64,000 bases of DNA. Source: Agromyces ramosus (GTDB lineage: Bacteria; Actinomycetota; Actinomycetes; Actinomycetales; Microbacteriaceae). The position numbers and the translations under genes were made by a program. Location: assembly GCF_030817175.1 (NCBI RefSeq), contig NZ_JAUSYY010000001.1, forward strand, positions 3,948,903 through 4,012,902. The letters are read 5' to 3'. Positions 15,635-24,947 of the stretch are shown here, piece by piece. Numbering within the stretch: position 1 is the first letter of the stretch; every line of letters begins with the position of its first letter. Under the pieces are notes generated by a model. That model did not search any database and had not been told where the DNA came from. It saw nothing but the letters and a program-made list of their open reading frames with translations.

Positions 15635-16230
15635 TCGACACTCCGATAGAGGTGGTGCTTGGAGATGTACTGGACGACCCCATCGGGCACCAAGTACCAC
15701 ACCGGGAATCCCCGGCGCACCCTGTCCCGGCAGTCGGTCGACGAGATCGCAAGTGCCGGAACCTCCAACAAGCTTACGTCTTGCTCGGGCAAACCCGAAA
15801 CGGACAGCACATGTCCCGGCCGACTCACAGCCACGAAGTGGGCGAGTTCCCACAGCTCGTCGACGTCTTTCCAGGAGAGGATCTGGGCGATGGCGTCGGC
15901 ACCGGTGATGAAGTAGAGGTCGGCATCGCGGCGTTCGCGCCGGATGTCCCGCAGGGTGTCGATCGTGAACGTCGGCTTCGAGCGGTCGATGTCGACGCGA
16001 CTCACGGTGAAGCGCGGGTTCGAGGCCGTCGCGATGACGGTCATCAGGTAGCGATGCTCAGCGGGCGTGACATCCGTCTTGTAGCTCGGCTCGCCGGTGG
16101 GCACGAAGATGACCTCGTCGAGGTCGAGCGACTGCGCCACCTCGCTCGCGGCGACGAGGTGACCGTGGTGGATGGGGTCGAACGTGCCGCCCATGACCCC
16201 GAGTCTCGGCCGGCGAACCTCGACCGTCAT
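15631..16230 (-). CDS. nadD: Nicotinate-nucleotide adenylyltransferase
   Basis: 199-aa NadD; it adenylates nicotinate mononucleotide to deamido-NAD in NAD biosynthesis. The nucleotidyltransferase motif [11 protein letters not shown] (residues 14-24 from this start) and the C-terminal ISSTDCR motif are both present, and the length is normal. The ATG at 16230 lies 16 nt after the stop of the upstream small membrane protein, with GAGG 14 nt before it; longer in-frame starts overlap that gene and are less likely. The stop overlaps the start of the next gene. Confidence 0.94.
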   Translation of the reverse strand: MTVEVRRPRLGVMGGTFDPIHHGHLVAASEVAQSLDLDEVIFVPTGEPSYKTDVTPAEHRYLMTVIATASNPRFTVSRVDIDRSKPTFTIDTLRDIRRERRDADLYFITGADAIAQILSWKDVDELWELAHFVAVSRPGHVLSVSGLPEQDVSLLEVPALAISSTDCRDRVRRGFPVWYLVPDGVVQYISKHHLYRSVE

Positions 16231-16246
16231 CGGTCGGTCGCCAGCC

Positions 16247-16468
16247 TCAGTGGCCGACGTGCCCGTCTCCGGTGTGTCGGGCCGCGTAGGCGGCTGCCTT
16301 GCCTCGGTGACGGTTCGCGACGTCACGGTAGGACGCGGCGATGAAGCCGAGCGCGGCGAAGATGATGAGCGCGATGAGGCCGTACATCCAGGCCTCCATC
16401 GGCAGCTCCCGGGCGTGCACCGTCTCGGTGAGCACCGTTCCGGTCAACGCTGCGGTGGTGAGGCTCAT
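16247..16468 (-). CDS. Small conserved membrane protein (73 aa)
   Basis: 73 aa with one transmembrane helix (about 27-46, [20 protein letters not shown]) followed by [18 protein letters not shown] and a His/Gly-rich tail. The ATG at 16468 has AAAGGAAC 5 nt upstream, a good ribosome binding site. It lies between proA and nadD on the same strand, 52 nt after proA. No known domain; the position is probably conserved in relatives. Its basic juxtamembrane segment predicts that the C-terminus is cytoplasmic. Confidence 0.75.
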   Translation of the reverse strand: MSLTTAALTGTVLTETVHARELPMEAWMYGLIALIIFAALGFIAASYRDVANRHRGKAAAYAARHTGDGHVGH

Positions 16469-16520
16469 TCGCCGTTCCTTTCGAATCCTGCGGGGTAACG
16501 CTCCGGACAGTCTAGCGAGG

Positions 16521-17789
16521 TCAGGCGCGCACGTGTCCGGCGCCGCGCACGATCCACTTCGTGCTCGTGAGCTCGGGCAAGCCCATCGGGCCGCGAGCAT
16601 GCAGTTTCTGCGTTGAGATTCCCACCTCGGCGCCGAACCCGAACTCCGCCCCGTCGGTGAAGCGGGTCGAGGCATTGACCATGACGGCTGCGGCATCCAC
16701 CTCGTTCAGGAACCGCTCGGCGTTGGCGAGGTCGTTCGTGACGATCGACTCCGTGTGCTTCGTCGAATACCGGCGGATGTGCGCAAGCGCGTCGTCGAGG
16801 GAGTCGACGATGCCGACCGAGAGGTCGAGGCTCATGTGCTCGGTGGCCCACTCGTCGTCGGTGATCGGCGCGGCTTCGGGCCGCAACGCCCGTACCCGCT
16901 CGTCGGCGTGCACGGTGACACCGGATGCCTCGAGCCGATCGAGCACCGCGGGCAGCAGGCGCTGGGCGGCGTCACGGTGCACGAGCAGCGTCTCGAGTGC
17001 GTTGCAGACGCTCGGACGCTGCACCTTGGCGTTGTGCACGAGTTCGACCGCCCAGTCTTCGCGGGCGCTCTCGTCGAGGAACATGTGCACGACGCCGGCG
17101 CCCGTCTCGATGACCGGAACACGCGCCTCCTCGACCACGGCGCGGATCAGCGCGGCGCTTCCGCGCGGGATCAGGACGTCGACGTAGTCGCGGGCCTGCA
17201 TGAGGTGGCGCGCGCCGGCGCGTCCGAAGTCGTCGACCGTCTGCACGGCGGCACCTGGCAGGCCGACTGCTTCGAGGGCATCGCGAAGTACCTCGACGAG
17301 GACGCGGTTCGTCTGCTCGGCGGCGGTGCCGCCACGGAGCACGGCCGCGTTGCCGCTCTTGATCGCGAGCACGGCGATGTCGATCGTCACGTTGGGCCGG
17401 GCCTCGTAGATGGCGCCGATGACGCCGAGGGGCACTCGCACCTGGTCGATGCGCACCCCATTCGGCAGCGACCTGCCGCTCACCGTCTCGCCGACGGGAT
17501 CGCTCAGCCCGATGACCTCGAGCACGGCATCGGCGAGCGCCTCCACGCGGCGCTCATCGAGCGCGAGCCGGTCGAGGAGCCCGGTCGCGAGGCCGGCGTC
17601 GCGGCCAGCTTGGAGGTCGAGGGCATTCGCGGCGATGATGTCGGCGGCGGCGGCGCGCAGCAGCGTCGAGACCTGCTCGAGGGCAGCGTTCTTCTCAGCC
17701 GTCGTCGCGCGTGCAAGGCGGTAGGAGGCCTCCTTCGCCGCGGCGAGACGCTCGTCGAGCACAGCGGTGTCGAGTTCGGTCTGCAGCAT
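16521..17789 (-). CDS. proA: Gamma-glutamyl phosphate reductase
   Basis: 422-aa ProA, second enzyme of proline synthesis from glutamate (NADPH-dependent reduction to glutamate semialdehyde). Aldehyde-dehydrogenase fold with NVTIDIAVLAIKSGNAAVLR (nucleotide-side strand) and the catalytic cysteine in VQRPSVCNALETLLVH. The C-terminal FGFGAEVGISTQKLHARGPMG block is typical. The start at ATG 17789 gives the usual N-terminus, and a longer frame to 17846 reaches into proB. It follows proB by 10 nt, consistent with channelling of the unstable glutamyl phosphate between the two enzymes. Confidence 0.97.
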   Translation of the reverse strand: MLQTELDTAVLDERLAAAKEASYRLARATTAEKNAALEQVSTLLRAAAADIIAANALDLQAGRDAGLATGLLDRLALDERRVEALADAVLEVIGLSDPVGETVSGRSLPNGVRIDQVRVPLGVIGAIYEARPNVTIDIAVLAIKSGNAAVLRGGTAAEQTNRVLVEVLRDALEAVGLPGAAVQTVDDFGRAGARHLMQARDYVDVLIPRGSAALIRAVVEEARVPVIETGAGVVHMFLDESAREDWAVELVHNAKVQRPSVCNALETLLVHRDAAQRLLPAVLDRLEASGVTVHADERVRALRPEAAPITDDEWATEHMSLDLSVGIVDSLDDALAHIRRYSTKHTESIVTNDLANAERFLNEVDAAAVMVNASTRFTDGAEFGFGAEVGISTQKLHARGPMGLPELTSTKWIVRGAGHVRA

Positions 17790-17799
17790 GGAAACCAGC

Positions 17800-18648
17800 C
17801 TAGGTGAGCGCGGATTCTCCGGCAGCTTCGTGACGACCTGCTTCACGACGCTCGGCTCGACGGCCTTCGGGTGCGGCGTCGAACCACGTGCCGACCTCTC
17901 GCCCCGCGAGTGCCTCGGCCACGAGCGGCGTGGCGGTGATGAGCACCGCGGCGCCGGACTCGGCTGCGATGCGCGCGGCCGAGACCTTCGTCTCCGCTCC
18001 CCCGGTGCCGACGCCCGCTCGGCCGACCGAACCGATCTCGACCCCGGCGAGGGCGTCGCCGAAGGGCACGTGGGCGATGCGCTCCGCCCCCGGAAGGTGC
18101 GGCGGTTTCGTGTAGAGCGCGTCGACGTCGGAGAGCAGCACGAGCAACTCGGCGCCGATGAGCTCGGCGACGAGGGCCGCGAGCCGGTCGTTGTCTCCGA
18201 ACCGGATCTCGTGCGTCGCGACCGTGTCGTTCTCGTTCACGATCGGCAGGATCCGCAGCGCGAGGAGCCGGTCCATCGCACGCTGGGCGTTGGAGCGCGG
18301 CGTCGAATGCTCGAGGTCGCCGGCCGTGAGGAGCACCTGCCCGGCGACGATGTCGTACCGGTCGAGCGCGTCCTGGTACCGGAACACGAGCAGGTTCTGC
18401 CCGACGGATGCCGCGGCCTGCTGCGTTGCGAGGTCGGTGGGGCGCTCATCGAGCTTCAGGTACGGCATGCCGGTCGCGATCGCGCCCGAGGAGACGAGCA
18501 CCACCTCGGCGCCGCGTCCGTGCGCCGTCGCGAGCGCGTCGACGAGCGGGCCGATCTGCCCGGCGTTCTCGCCGCTGATCGACGAGGAGCCGACCTTCAC
18601 GACGATGCGGGTCGCGGCCGGGATCTCGGCGCGACTGCGCGGGATCAT
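17800..18648 (-). CDS. proB: Glutamate 5-kinase (short form without PUA domain)
   Basis: 282-aa ProB; phosphorylates glutamate to start proline synthesis. Amino-acid kinase fold: VVKVGSSSI at the N-terminus, VSSGAIATG for substrate binding, [17 protein letters not shown], and [15 protein letters not shown] near the end. The E. coli enzyme has about 367 aa with a C-terminal PUA domain; here the protein stops after the kinase domain, and the last 20 residues are a charged tail. Short forms exist in other bacteria. The ATG overlaps the obgE stop (ATGA). Feedback inhibition by proline would be expected through the kinase domain. Confidence 0.95.
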   Translation of the reverse strand: MIPRSRAEIPAATRIVVKVGSSSISGENAGQIGPLVDALATAHGRGAEVVLVSSGAIATGMPYLKLDERPTDLATQQAAASVGQNLLVFRYQDALDRYDIVAGQVLLTAGDLEHSTPRSNAQRAMDRLLALRILPIVNENDTVATHEIRFGDNDRLAALVAELIGAELLVLLSDVDALYTKPPHLPGAERIAHVPFGDALAGVEIGSVGRAGVGTGGAETKVSAARIAAESGAAVLITATPLVAEALAGREVGTWFDAAPEGRRAERREAGRHEAAGESALT

Positions 18649-20231
18649 CGCTCGCCCTCGTCGCCCGAACCCTCCACGGCGGTTGCGGTCGCGGTCGCTT
18701 CGGCGTCGAGCTGCGGCTCGGCATCGTCGTCATCGGGCCACATGCCGGCCGCGCGCTCGCGCTCGAGCTCGGCTCGTGCCTCGGCCTTCGCGTCCATGCG
18801 CTCGTGGTAGTCGGTGCGACGCTCGTTGCGCGTGGCACGCCGGTTCTCGTCGAGACGGAGGTCGGCGCCTCGGGGGGCGGTGATGAGTTCGGCCGTGGAC
18901 GTGAGGGTGGGCTCCCAGTCGAAGACGACGCCGGAGCCCTTGCCGATGACGACCGTCGAGCCGGCGACCGCGCCGGCGCGAACGAGCTCGTCTTCGACGC
19001 CGAGTCGCGCGAGCCGGTCGGCGAGGTAGCCGACGGCCTCGTCGTTCGTGAAGTCGGTCTGCTGCACCCATCGCTCGGGCTTGCGTCCGAGCACGCGGTA
19101 GAGCGTGCCGTAGCTGCCACCCTCGGCGCGCACGGTGAAGCCGCCTTCGTCGCTGTTCTTCGGACGGATGACGATGCGCTCAGGCGTCGCGGCGAGGGCC
19201 GCCACTGCTGCCGCCCTCGTCTCGTCGACGAGTTCTCCGAGCGCGAAGCCGAGCTGGCGGAGACCCTCATGGCTGACGGTGGAGATCTCGAAGACACGGT
19301 AGCCCCGCGCTTCGAACTCGGGCTTCACGAACTCGGCGAGCTCGCGCCCCTCGGGCACGTCGATCTTGTTCAGTGCGACGAGCTGGGGGCGCTCGAGGAG
19401 CGGCACCTGGCCCTCGGGCACCGGGTAGGCGGCGAGCTCGCGCAGGATGATGTCGAGGTCGGTGACCGGGTCGCGCCCGGGCTCGAGTGTCGCGCAGTCG
19501 ACGACGTGCAGGAGCGCCGAGCAGCGCTCGACATGACGGAGGAACTCGAGGCCGAGGCCCTTGCCCTCGCTCGCGCCCTCGATGAGGCCGGGTACGTCGG
19601 CGACGGTGAACCGGTGATCGCCGGCCTGTACGACGCCGAGATTCGGGTGCAGCGTGGTGAACGGGTACTCGGCGATCTTCGGGCGGGCCGAGGAGAGTGC
19701 GGCGATGAGGCTCGACTTGCCGGCCGATGGGTAGCCGACGAGCGCGACATCCGCGATGGTCTTCAGCTCGAGGGTGATCTCGCGCTCTTCGCCGAGCGTG
19801 CCGAGCAGCGCGAAGCCGGGCGCCTTGCGCTTCGTGGAGGCGAGCGCCGCATTGCCGAGGCCGCCCTGACCACCGGCGGCGGCGAGGAATCGCATGCCGG
19901 GAGCCGTGAGGTCGGCGAGCTCGTTGCCGTCTTCGTCTTTGACGACGGTGCCGATGGGAACCGGCAGTTCGAGCGGCTCCCCGGCTGCGCCGGAGCGGTG
20001 GTCGCCCATGCCGGGCTGGCCGTTCGAGGAGGTGCGGTGCGGGCGTCCGTGGTACGCGAGGAGCGTCGTGGTGTTGGGGTCGGCGAGGAGCTCGATGTCG
20101 CCACCGTGTCCGCCATTGCCGCCGTCGGGGCCCGCGAGGGGCTTGAACTTCTCACGGCGCACCGAGACGCAGCCGTTCCCGCCATGACCGGCACGCAGGA
20201 ACAGCGTCACCTCGTCGACGAAGCTGACCAT
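18645..20231 (-). CDS. obgE: Obg family GTPase CgtA
   Basis: 528-aa Obg GTPase, acting in late 50S ribosome assembly and stress signalling. Domains: an N-terminal glycine-rich Obg fold (about 1-158), a G domain (about 160-330) with G1 [10 protein letters not shown]3 [16 protein letters not shown] and G4 NKID, an OCT domain (about 350-430), and a charged C-terminal tail of about 90 residues rich in Arg/Asp/Glu. The ATG at 20231 has GGAGAG 7 nt upstream. It follows rpmA and rplU, the conserved order rplU-rpmA-obgE, and is coupled to proB. Confidence 0.97.
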   Translation of the reverse strand: MVSFVDEVTLFLRAGHGGNGCVSVRREKFKPLAGPDGGNGGHGGDIELLADPNTTTLLAYHGRPHRTSSNGQPGMGDHRSGAAGEPLELPVPIGTVVKDEDGNELADLTAPGMRFLAAAGGQGGLGNAALASTKRKAPGFALLGTLGEEREITLELKTIADVALVGYPSAGKSSLIAALSSARPKIAEYPFTTLHPNLGVVQAGDHRFTVADVPGLIEGASEGKGLGLEFLRHVERCSALLHVVDCATLEPGRDPVTDLDIILRELAAYPVPEGQVPLLERPQLVALNKIDVPEGRELAEFVKPEFEARGYRVFEISTVSHEGLRQLGFALGELVDETRAAAVAALAATPERIVIRPKNSDEGGFTVRAEGGSYGTLYRVLGRKPERWVQQTDFTNDEAVGYLADRLARLGVEDELVRAGAVAGSTVVIGKGSGVVFDWEPTLTSTAELITAPRGADLRLDENRRATRNERRTDYHERMDAKAEARAELERERAAGMWPDDDDAEPQLDAEATATATAVEGSGDEGER

Positions 20232-20258
20232 GCTGCACTCTCCAAACCGATGAAAACA

Positions 20259-20288
20259 CGTGAGGGCGAGCCGAAGCCCGCCCTCACG
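20259..20288 (-). terminator. Hairpin between rpmA and obgE
   Basis: CGTGAGGGCG and CGCCCTCACG form a 10-bp stem with a 10-nt loop, followed on the minus strand by TGTTTTC. It probably reduces read-through from the strongly expressed ribosomal protein genes into obgE rather than stopping it fully. Confidence 0.55.
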
Positions 20289-20303
20289 AAAACCGTCGAT
20301 CGA

Positions 20304-20561
20304 CTATTCGCCGACCGCCACGATGTTGATGACCTTGCGGCCGCCCTTGTGACCGAACTGCACTGCGCCCGCCTCGAGCGCGAACAGCGTGTCGTCGCCA
20401 CCGCGACCGACGCCCGCGCCCGGGTGGAAGTGGGTGCCGCGCTGGCGGACGATGATCTCGCCCGCGCCGACGACCTGGCCACCGAACCGCTTCACGCCGA
20501 GGCGCTGGGCGTTGGAGTCACGACCGTTGCGAGTAGAGCTCGCTCCCTTTTTGTGTGCCAT
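20304..20561 (-). CDS. rpmA: 50S ribosomal protein L27
   Basis: 85-aa bL27. It starts [20 protein letters not shown], the usual N-terminus near the peptidyl transferase centre, without the cleavable extension known from Firmicutes. The core [23 protein letters not shown] and the C-terminal [13 protein letters not shown] are typical. 19 nt behind rplU. Confidence 0.98.
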   Translation of the reverse strand: MAHKKGASSTRNGRDSNAQRLGVKRFGGQVVGAGEIIVRQRGTHFHPGAGVGRGGDDTLFALEAGAVQFGHKGGRKVINIVAVGE

Positions 20562-20580
20562 TAGCTGCTCTCCTCAGGCT

Positions 20581-20889
20581 CTACTTGATTCCGGTGACCT
20601 TGACGCGCGTGAGGTCCTGACGGTGCCCCTGGCGCTTCTTGTAGCCGGTCTTGTTCTTGAACTTCTGGATCACGATCTTGGGGCCACGGAGGTCGTTGAG
20701 AACCTCAGCCGTGACCGTGATCTTTGCGAGCGACTCGGCGTCGGAGGTGATCTTCTCTCCATCGACGAGGAGGACCGCGGCGAGCTTGACGTTGCCGTCC
20801 TTGTCTGCCTTGATACGGTCCATCGTCACGATGGTGCCGACTTCGACCTTCTCCTGCCGGCCGCCGGCGCGCACTACTGCGTAAACCAC
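20581..20889 (-). CDS. rplU: 50S ribosomal protein L21
   Basis: 102-aa bL21 with the standard start [17 protein letters not shown] and the C-terminal [19 protein letters not shown]-binding segment. The start is GTG at 20889, with AGG 8-10 nt upstream. First gene of the rplU-rpmA-obgE-proB-proA transcript; a promoter about 165 nt upstream leaves a long leader. Confidence 0.97.
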   Translation of the reverse strand: MVYAVVRAGGRQEKVEVGTIVTMDRIKADKDGNVKLAAVLLVDGEKITSDAESLAKITVTAEVLNDLRGPKIVIQKFKNKTGYKKRQGHRQDLTRVKVTGIK

Positions 20890-21043
20890 TACTCGTACCT
20901 ATCTCTGGGGAGCCCCGAAGGCTCCGACTGTCTGATGGGGTGTCACTGCGCGGGACCCCAGCGGGAAGGAGAGGGTCGTCACTGCCAGAAAACGCGGTGC
21001 AGATGAACTGCAGTGGGCACACCGGGATAAGCGGTGGCACCAA
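20890..21043 (-). promoter_or_regulatory. Long 5' leader of rplU
   Basis: About 150 nt between the predicted start of transcription and the rplU GTG. A short strong hairpin, GGAGCC-TTCGG-GGCTCC, lies close to the start codon. Ribosomal protein operons often regulate themselves through such leaders; I cannot match this one to a named leader family. Confidence 0.35.
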
Positions 21044-21049
21044 CGGTCG

Positions 21050-21078
21050 AGTTTACCCGACGACAGGGGGTCGGTCAA
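21050..21078 (-). promoter_or_regulatory. Promoter of the rplU operon
   Basis: On the minus strand TTGACC (21073-21078, 5 of 6 matches to TTGACA) and TAAACT (21050-21055, 4 of 6) are 17 bp apart. It is the best-looking promoter on this strand upstream of rplU. Confidence 0.65.
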
Positions 21079-21142
21079 ACGCGCGGCGCCCGGCGAGTCG
21101 CGCACGCCCCCGCCGCCGCCGGCGCCCGCGTAGGATCACGGA

Positions 21143-21427
21143 ATGACCGTGCTCATCGACACGCCGCTCTGGCCGAAGCACGGCACCGTCTGGGCGCACC
21201 TCGTGAGCGACGAATCGATCGAGGAGCTGCGCGCGTTCGCCGATCGCGCCGGGTTGCCGCCGCGGTCGTTCGACCTCGACCATTACGACGTGCCGGTCGA
21301 ACGGTACGACGAGCTCGTCGCCGCCGGCGCCGAGGCCGTCACGCCGCGCGAGCTCGTCGAGCGGCTGCGCCGCAGCGGGCTGCGGGTCACGCCGCGTGAA
21401 CGACGTGCCCGCAACCTGAGCGACTGA
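21143..21427 (+). CDS. DUF4031 domain-containing protein
   Basis: 94-aa protein of the DUF4031 family, common and single-domain in actinobacteria. It starts MTVLIDTPLWPKHGTVWAHL and has RAGLPPRSFDLDHYDVP in the middle and a PRELVERLRRSGLRVTP helix. Its biochemical role is unknown. It is convergent with the RNase E/G gene (stop 21427 against stop 21428) and divergent from rplU, so it is probably a single-gene unit. The ATG at 21143 begins the conserved sequence. Confidence 0.85.
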   Translation: MTVLIDTPLWPKHGTVWAHLVSDESIEELRAFADRAGLPPRSFDLDHYDVPVERYDELVAAGAEAVTPRELVERLRRSGLRVTPRERRARNLSD

Positions 21428-23977
21428 TCAGTCGGATGACCCGGATGCCGCAGTGGCATCGGCGTCGTCGGCCCTGGTGATGACCGGTGCCGCGCCGGCG
21501 GTGCTGAGCGCGGCGGTGGAAACCCGACGACTGCGCGACCGGCCCTCGCCCGCCTTCTTCGGAGCGGGAAGCGCATCGAGCACCGAGTCGAGGAGCACCT
21601 CAGCCTCGGGCACGCGCGCCGGAGCCGGGCGCTCAGCCGCAGGCACGGGCAGGTCGAGCAGCGCCAGCGGCAACGCCGGTTCAGGGGCCTGCGCGGGCTC
21701 CTCGGCCTCGCGCGACGGCGTGGACTCTGCTGCGCCCTGCTCTTGGATCACCCGGCGGTGACGCCCGCGACGGCGCTCGCTGCGCCCGTTCTCGGACTGC
21801 GCCGAGTTGCGGCTGGCCGCTGCCTTGGGCTCGACGTCGGGGACCTCGGCGGCCGGCTTCTGCTCGGAGTGCGGGATCGTCGAGGCCGCGATCTGCGCGA
21901 GCGCGTGCTTCACGTCTTCGGTGATGGCGTGCGTTCCGGTGTGGGCCTTCGGCTCGGCGGGAGCCTGCGCGGGCTGCTGCTGTGCGCCGCGACCGCGCCG
22001 GCGCTCGGGCTGCTGCTGCGGTGCGCGGTGCTTCATGATCGGCTCATGGTGCACGACGATGCCGCGGCCGGCACAGACCTCGCAGGGCTCGCTGAACGAC
22101 TCGAGGAGGCCGAGGCCGAGCTTCTTGCGGGTCATCTGGATGAGGCCGAGCGAGGTGACCTCGGCGACCTGGTGCTTCGTGCGGTCGCGTGAGAGGCACT
22201 CGACGAGCCGGCGAAGTACGAGATCGCGGTTCGTCTCGAGCACCATGTCGATGAAGTCGACGACGATGATGCCGCCGATGTCGCGCAGCCGGAGCTGGCG
22301 GACGATCTCTTCGGCCGCCTCGAGGTTGTTCTTCGTGACCGTCTCTTCGAGGTTGCCGCCCGAGCCGACGAACTTGCCGGTGTTGACGTCGACGACGGTC
22401 ATCGCCTCGGTGCGGTCGATGACGAGCGAGCCGCCCGACGGCAGCCAGACCTTGCGCTCGAGCGCCTTCTCGATCTGCTCGGAGATGCGGAACTCGTCGA
22501 ACGAGTCGCGCTCGCCCGTGTAGGCCTCGACGCGCTCGAGGAGGTCGGGGGCGACGGCGCGAAGGTAGCGCTCGATGGTCTGGCGCGCCTCATCGCCCTC
22601 GATGACCATCTTCTGGAAGTCCTCGTTGAAGACGTCGCGCACGATCTTGATCAGCAGGTCGGGCTCGGAGTGCAGGAGCGCTGGTGCCTGCACCTTCTCG
22701 AGCTGGGTCGAGATGTCAGCCCACTGGGCGATGAGCCGGTTCACGTCGAGCGTGAGCTGCTCCTCGGTGGCGCCCTCGGCGGCGGTGCGCACGATGACGC
22801 CCACGTTGTCGGGCAGCACGTCTTTCAGGATCTTCTTCAGGCGCGCGCGCTCGGTGTCGGGGAGCTTGCGGCTGATGCCGTTCATCGACCCGTTCGGCAC
22901 GTACACCAGGTAGCGACCGGGCAGCGAGACCTGGCTCGTGAGCCGGGCGCCCTTGTGGCCGACCGGGTCCTTCGTGACCTGCACGAGCACACGATCGCCC
23001 GGCTTGAGGGCGAGCTCGATGCGGCGCGGCTGGTTCTTCTCGCCGTTCTCGGCAGCGGCCTCCCAATCGACCTCACCGGAGTAGAGCACGGCGTTGCGAC
23101 CACGGCCGATGTCGACGAACGCCGCCTCCATGCTCGGCAGCACGTTCTGGACGCGGCCGAGGTAGACGTTGCCGATGAGCGACGCCTCTTGATTGCGGGC
23201 GACGTAGTGCTCGACGAGCACGCCGTCTTCGAGTACGCCGATCTGGATGCGCCCGCCCTTCTCGCGCACGACCATGGAACGGTCGACGGACTCGCGTCGG
23301 GCGAGGAACTCGGACTCGGTGATCACCGCACGACGGCGGCCGGCGTCGCGCCCGTCGCGGCGGCGCTGCTTCTTCGCCTCGAGTCGCGTGGAGCCCTTGA
23401 CCTTCTGCGGCTCGGTGATGAGCTCGGGCTCGCGGGGCTTGCGCACCTTGACGACCGTGTTCACCGGCTCGTCGCCGTTGACGCGGTTCTCCTCGCCGCT
23501 GCGGCGGCGGGTGCGGCGACGGAGGGTCGACGCCTCGTCGGCTTCGGCGGGCGTCTCGCGTTCGTCGCCTTCGGGCCGCTCGACCTGGACGAGCACCGGC
23601 GGCGCGTGGAAGATCAGCGACGTCGTCGTGAGGGTCGCCGGAATCGGCGACGCGGGCTCGGGCTCGGGCGCGGATGCCGCTCCCCCGCCGTCGACCGTGT
23701 CGTCAGGCTCGACCGTGGTGCCGGCGTCGGCCTCGACCGACGCAACAGGAGCGGCGGCCTCGTCGGCAGCGGCCGGCACGTCACCGGCGCCGGAGACCCC
23801 CGAAGGGGCATCCGTCACCGCGGGCTTCGCCTCGGGCTCGACGCCGCCGGCGTTGCGACGCTCTTCTGTCGCCTTGCCGCGGCTGCCGCGCCTCGCGCCG
23901 AACAGTCCCCCGCGTCGCTTCGGCGTACCGCTGCCGGATTCAGGTTCGTTCGTGTGGTTCTCGTTGCCTTCCACCAT
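21428..23977 (-). CDS. rne: Ribonuclease E/G family endoribonuclease
   Basis: 849-aa RNase E/G, the main mRNA-decay and rRNA-processing endonuclease of actinobacteria. A disordered N-terminal extension (about 1-245), first acidic and then basic, precedes the catalytic region, as in mycobacterial RNase E. An S1 domain (about 270-360, QEASLIGNVYLGRVQNVLPSM) follows. The DNase-I-like catalytic part has VVDVNTGKFVG and GGIIVVDFIDM, which supply metal-binding aspartates. A CEVCAGRGIV zinc-link motif (about 645) is present, with one CxxC per protomer. The C-terminal tail (about 660-849) is disordered and Arg-rich in places, a likely RNA or partner-binding region. The ATG at 23977 is used. Confidence 0.95.
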   Translation of the reverse strand: MVEGNENHTNEPESGSGTPKRRGGLFGARRGSRGKATEERRNAGGVEPEAKPAVTDAPSGVSGAGDVPAAADEAAAPVASVEADAGTTVEPDDTVDGGGAASAPEPEPASPIPATLTTTSLIFHAPPVLVQVERPEGDERETPAEADEASTLRRRTRRRSGEENRVNGDEPVNTVVKVRKPREPELITEPQKVKGSTRLEAKKQRRRDGRDAGRRRAVITESEFLARRESVDRSMVVREKGGRIQIGVLEDGVLVEHYVARNQEASLIGNVYLGRVQNVLPSMEAAFVDIGRGRNAVLYSGEVDWEAAAENGEKNQPRRIELALKPGDRVLVQVTKDPVGHKGARLTSQVSLPGRYLVYVPNGSMNGISRKLPDTERARLKKILKDVLPDNVGVIVRTAAEGATEEQLTLDVNRLIAQWADISTQLEKVQAPALLHSEPDLLIKIVRDVFNEDFQKMVIEGDEARQTIERYLRAVAPDLLERVEAYTGERDSFDEFRISEQIEKALERKVWLPSGGSLVIDRTEAMTVVDVNTGKFVGSGGNLEETVTKNNLEAAEEIVRQLRLRDIGGIIVVDFIDMVLETNRDLVLRRLVECLSRDRTKHQVAEVTSLGLIQMTRKKLGLGLLESFSEPCEVCAGRGIVVHHEPIMKHRAPQQQPERRRGRGAQQQPAQAPAEPKAHTGTHAITEDVKHALAQIAASTIPHSEQKPAAEVPDVEPKAAASRNSAQSENGRSERRRGRHRRVIQEQGAAESTPSREAEEPAQAPEPALPLALLDLPVPAAERPAPARVPEAEVLLDSVLDALPAPKKAGEGRSRSRRVSTAALSTAGAAPVITRADDADATAASGSSD

Positions 23978-24204
23978 CTCTGGTGCACTCCTACGCCGGT
24001 TCCGACGGCCGCGCCGTCGTACCCTACTCGTCTCGAGCGATTCTGCGCCATGCGCCGAACCGCCAATCCTTCACTGCTGCGACCGGCAGGTTGCCTGTGT
24101 CGCCACGTCTCGCGGTGCGTTCGACCGCGCGGTGGATGCGGTGCATCCTCAAAGCCTTCATTGGCGTCGCGCCGGGCGCGGCCCGGGCGACTCATTCGAT
24201 TATC
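23978..24204 (-). promoter_or_regulatory. Long 5' leader and candidate -10 box of rne
   Basis: GATAAT on the minus strand (24199-24204, 5 of 6 matches to TATAAT) would give a leader of about 215 nt before the rne start. No good -35 box is seen at normal spacing. In E. coli rne is autoregulated through its 5' UTR; whether that happens here is not known. Confidence 0.35.
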
Positions 24205-24251
24205 GCACGGTCTCACAGCGCGGTGTGGAAACGGCATGCCACAATACGAGC

Positions 24252-24875
24252 ATGGCGGACTCCTCCCGACGGTCCAGACCCGTCGCCTTCGCGATCTTCC
24301 TCGTCATCGCAGGGGTCCTGGGGCTCTTGGCGGCCTACGAGCTCTCGATCGAGAAGGTGCTGACGCTCAGCGATCCCGACCACGTTCCGGCGTGCAACGT
24401 CGGCGTGCTCGTGGGCTGCAGCGTGAACCTCGAGTCGTGGCAGGGTGCGGTATTCGGCTTCCCGAACCCGTTCCTCGGGCTCATGGCCTGGCCCGCCGTG
24501 ATCGTCGTCGGCATGGCGCTGCTGGCCGGGGCGACATTCGCCCGCTGGTTCTGGGTGCTGTTCAACGTCGGCGTCGCGGGCGCGCTGGTGTTCGTCGCGT
24601 GGCTCATCGCCCAGAGCATCTACGTGCTCGCGGTGCTGTGCCCGTGGTGCATGCTCACCTGGGCGGTGACGATCCCGGTCTTCTGGGCGGTCACGCTCTA
24701 CAACCTGCGCGAGGGGCATATTCCGGTGCCGGCACGCATTCGCCGGCTCGCGGGCATCTGGTTCAAGTGGATCCCGCTCATCACGGTGGTCTGCTACGTC
24801 ATCGTCGTCGTGCTCGCACAGGTGCAGATCAACGCGATCCCGCTCGTGATGATCGACCTGCAGAACCTCTTCTGA
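24252..24875 (+). CDS. Vitamin K epoxide reductase (VKOR) family membrane protein
   Basis: 207-aa integral membrane thiol oxidoreductase. VKOR proteins use quinones to reoxidise a DsbA-like partner and so drive disulfide formation outside the cell. Five hydrophobic segments are visible. The two functional cysteine pairs are in ACNVGVLVGC (loop pair) and CPWC (active CxxC near residue 137). There is no fused thioredoxin domain, so a separate DsbA-like partner is expected elsewhere. The ATG at 24252 follows a short AT-rich stretch (CACAATACG) only a few bases upstream, so the mRNA may be leaderless. Convergent with ndk. Confidence 0.92.
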   Translation: MADSSRRSRPVAFAIFLVIAGVLGLLAAYELSIEKVLTLSDPDHVPACNVGVLVGCSVNLESWQGAVFGFPNPFLGLMAWPAVIVVGMALLAGATFARWFWVLFNVGVAGALVFVAWLIAQSIYVLAVLCPWCMLTWAVTIPVFWAVTLYNLREGHIPVPARIRRLAGIWFKWIPLITVVCYVIVVVLAQVQINAIPLVMIDLQNLF

Positions 24876-24910
24876 GCCCGGCGCGGTCGGGCGCGTCGCG
24901 CTGAACGGCG

Positions 24911-24939
24911 CGCGCCGGCCGAGAACACCCGCCGGCGCG
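24911..24939. terminator. GC-rich hairpin between convergent VKOR and ndk genes
   Basis: CGCGCCGGC (24911-24919) pairs with GCCGGCGCG (24931-24939) around an 11-nt loop. There is no T run, but the position between two convergent stop codons fits a shared terminator. Confidence 0.5.
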
Positions 24940-24947
24940 ACATCCGC

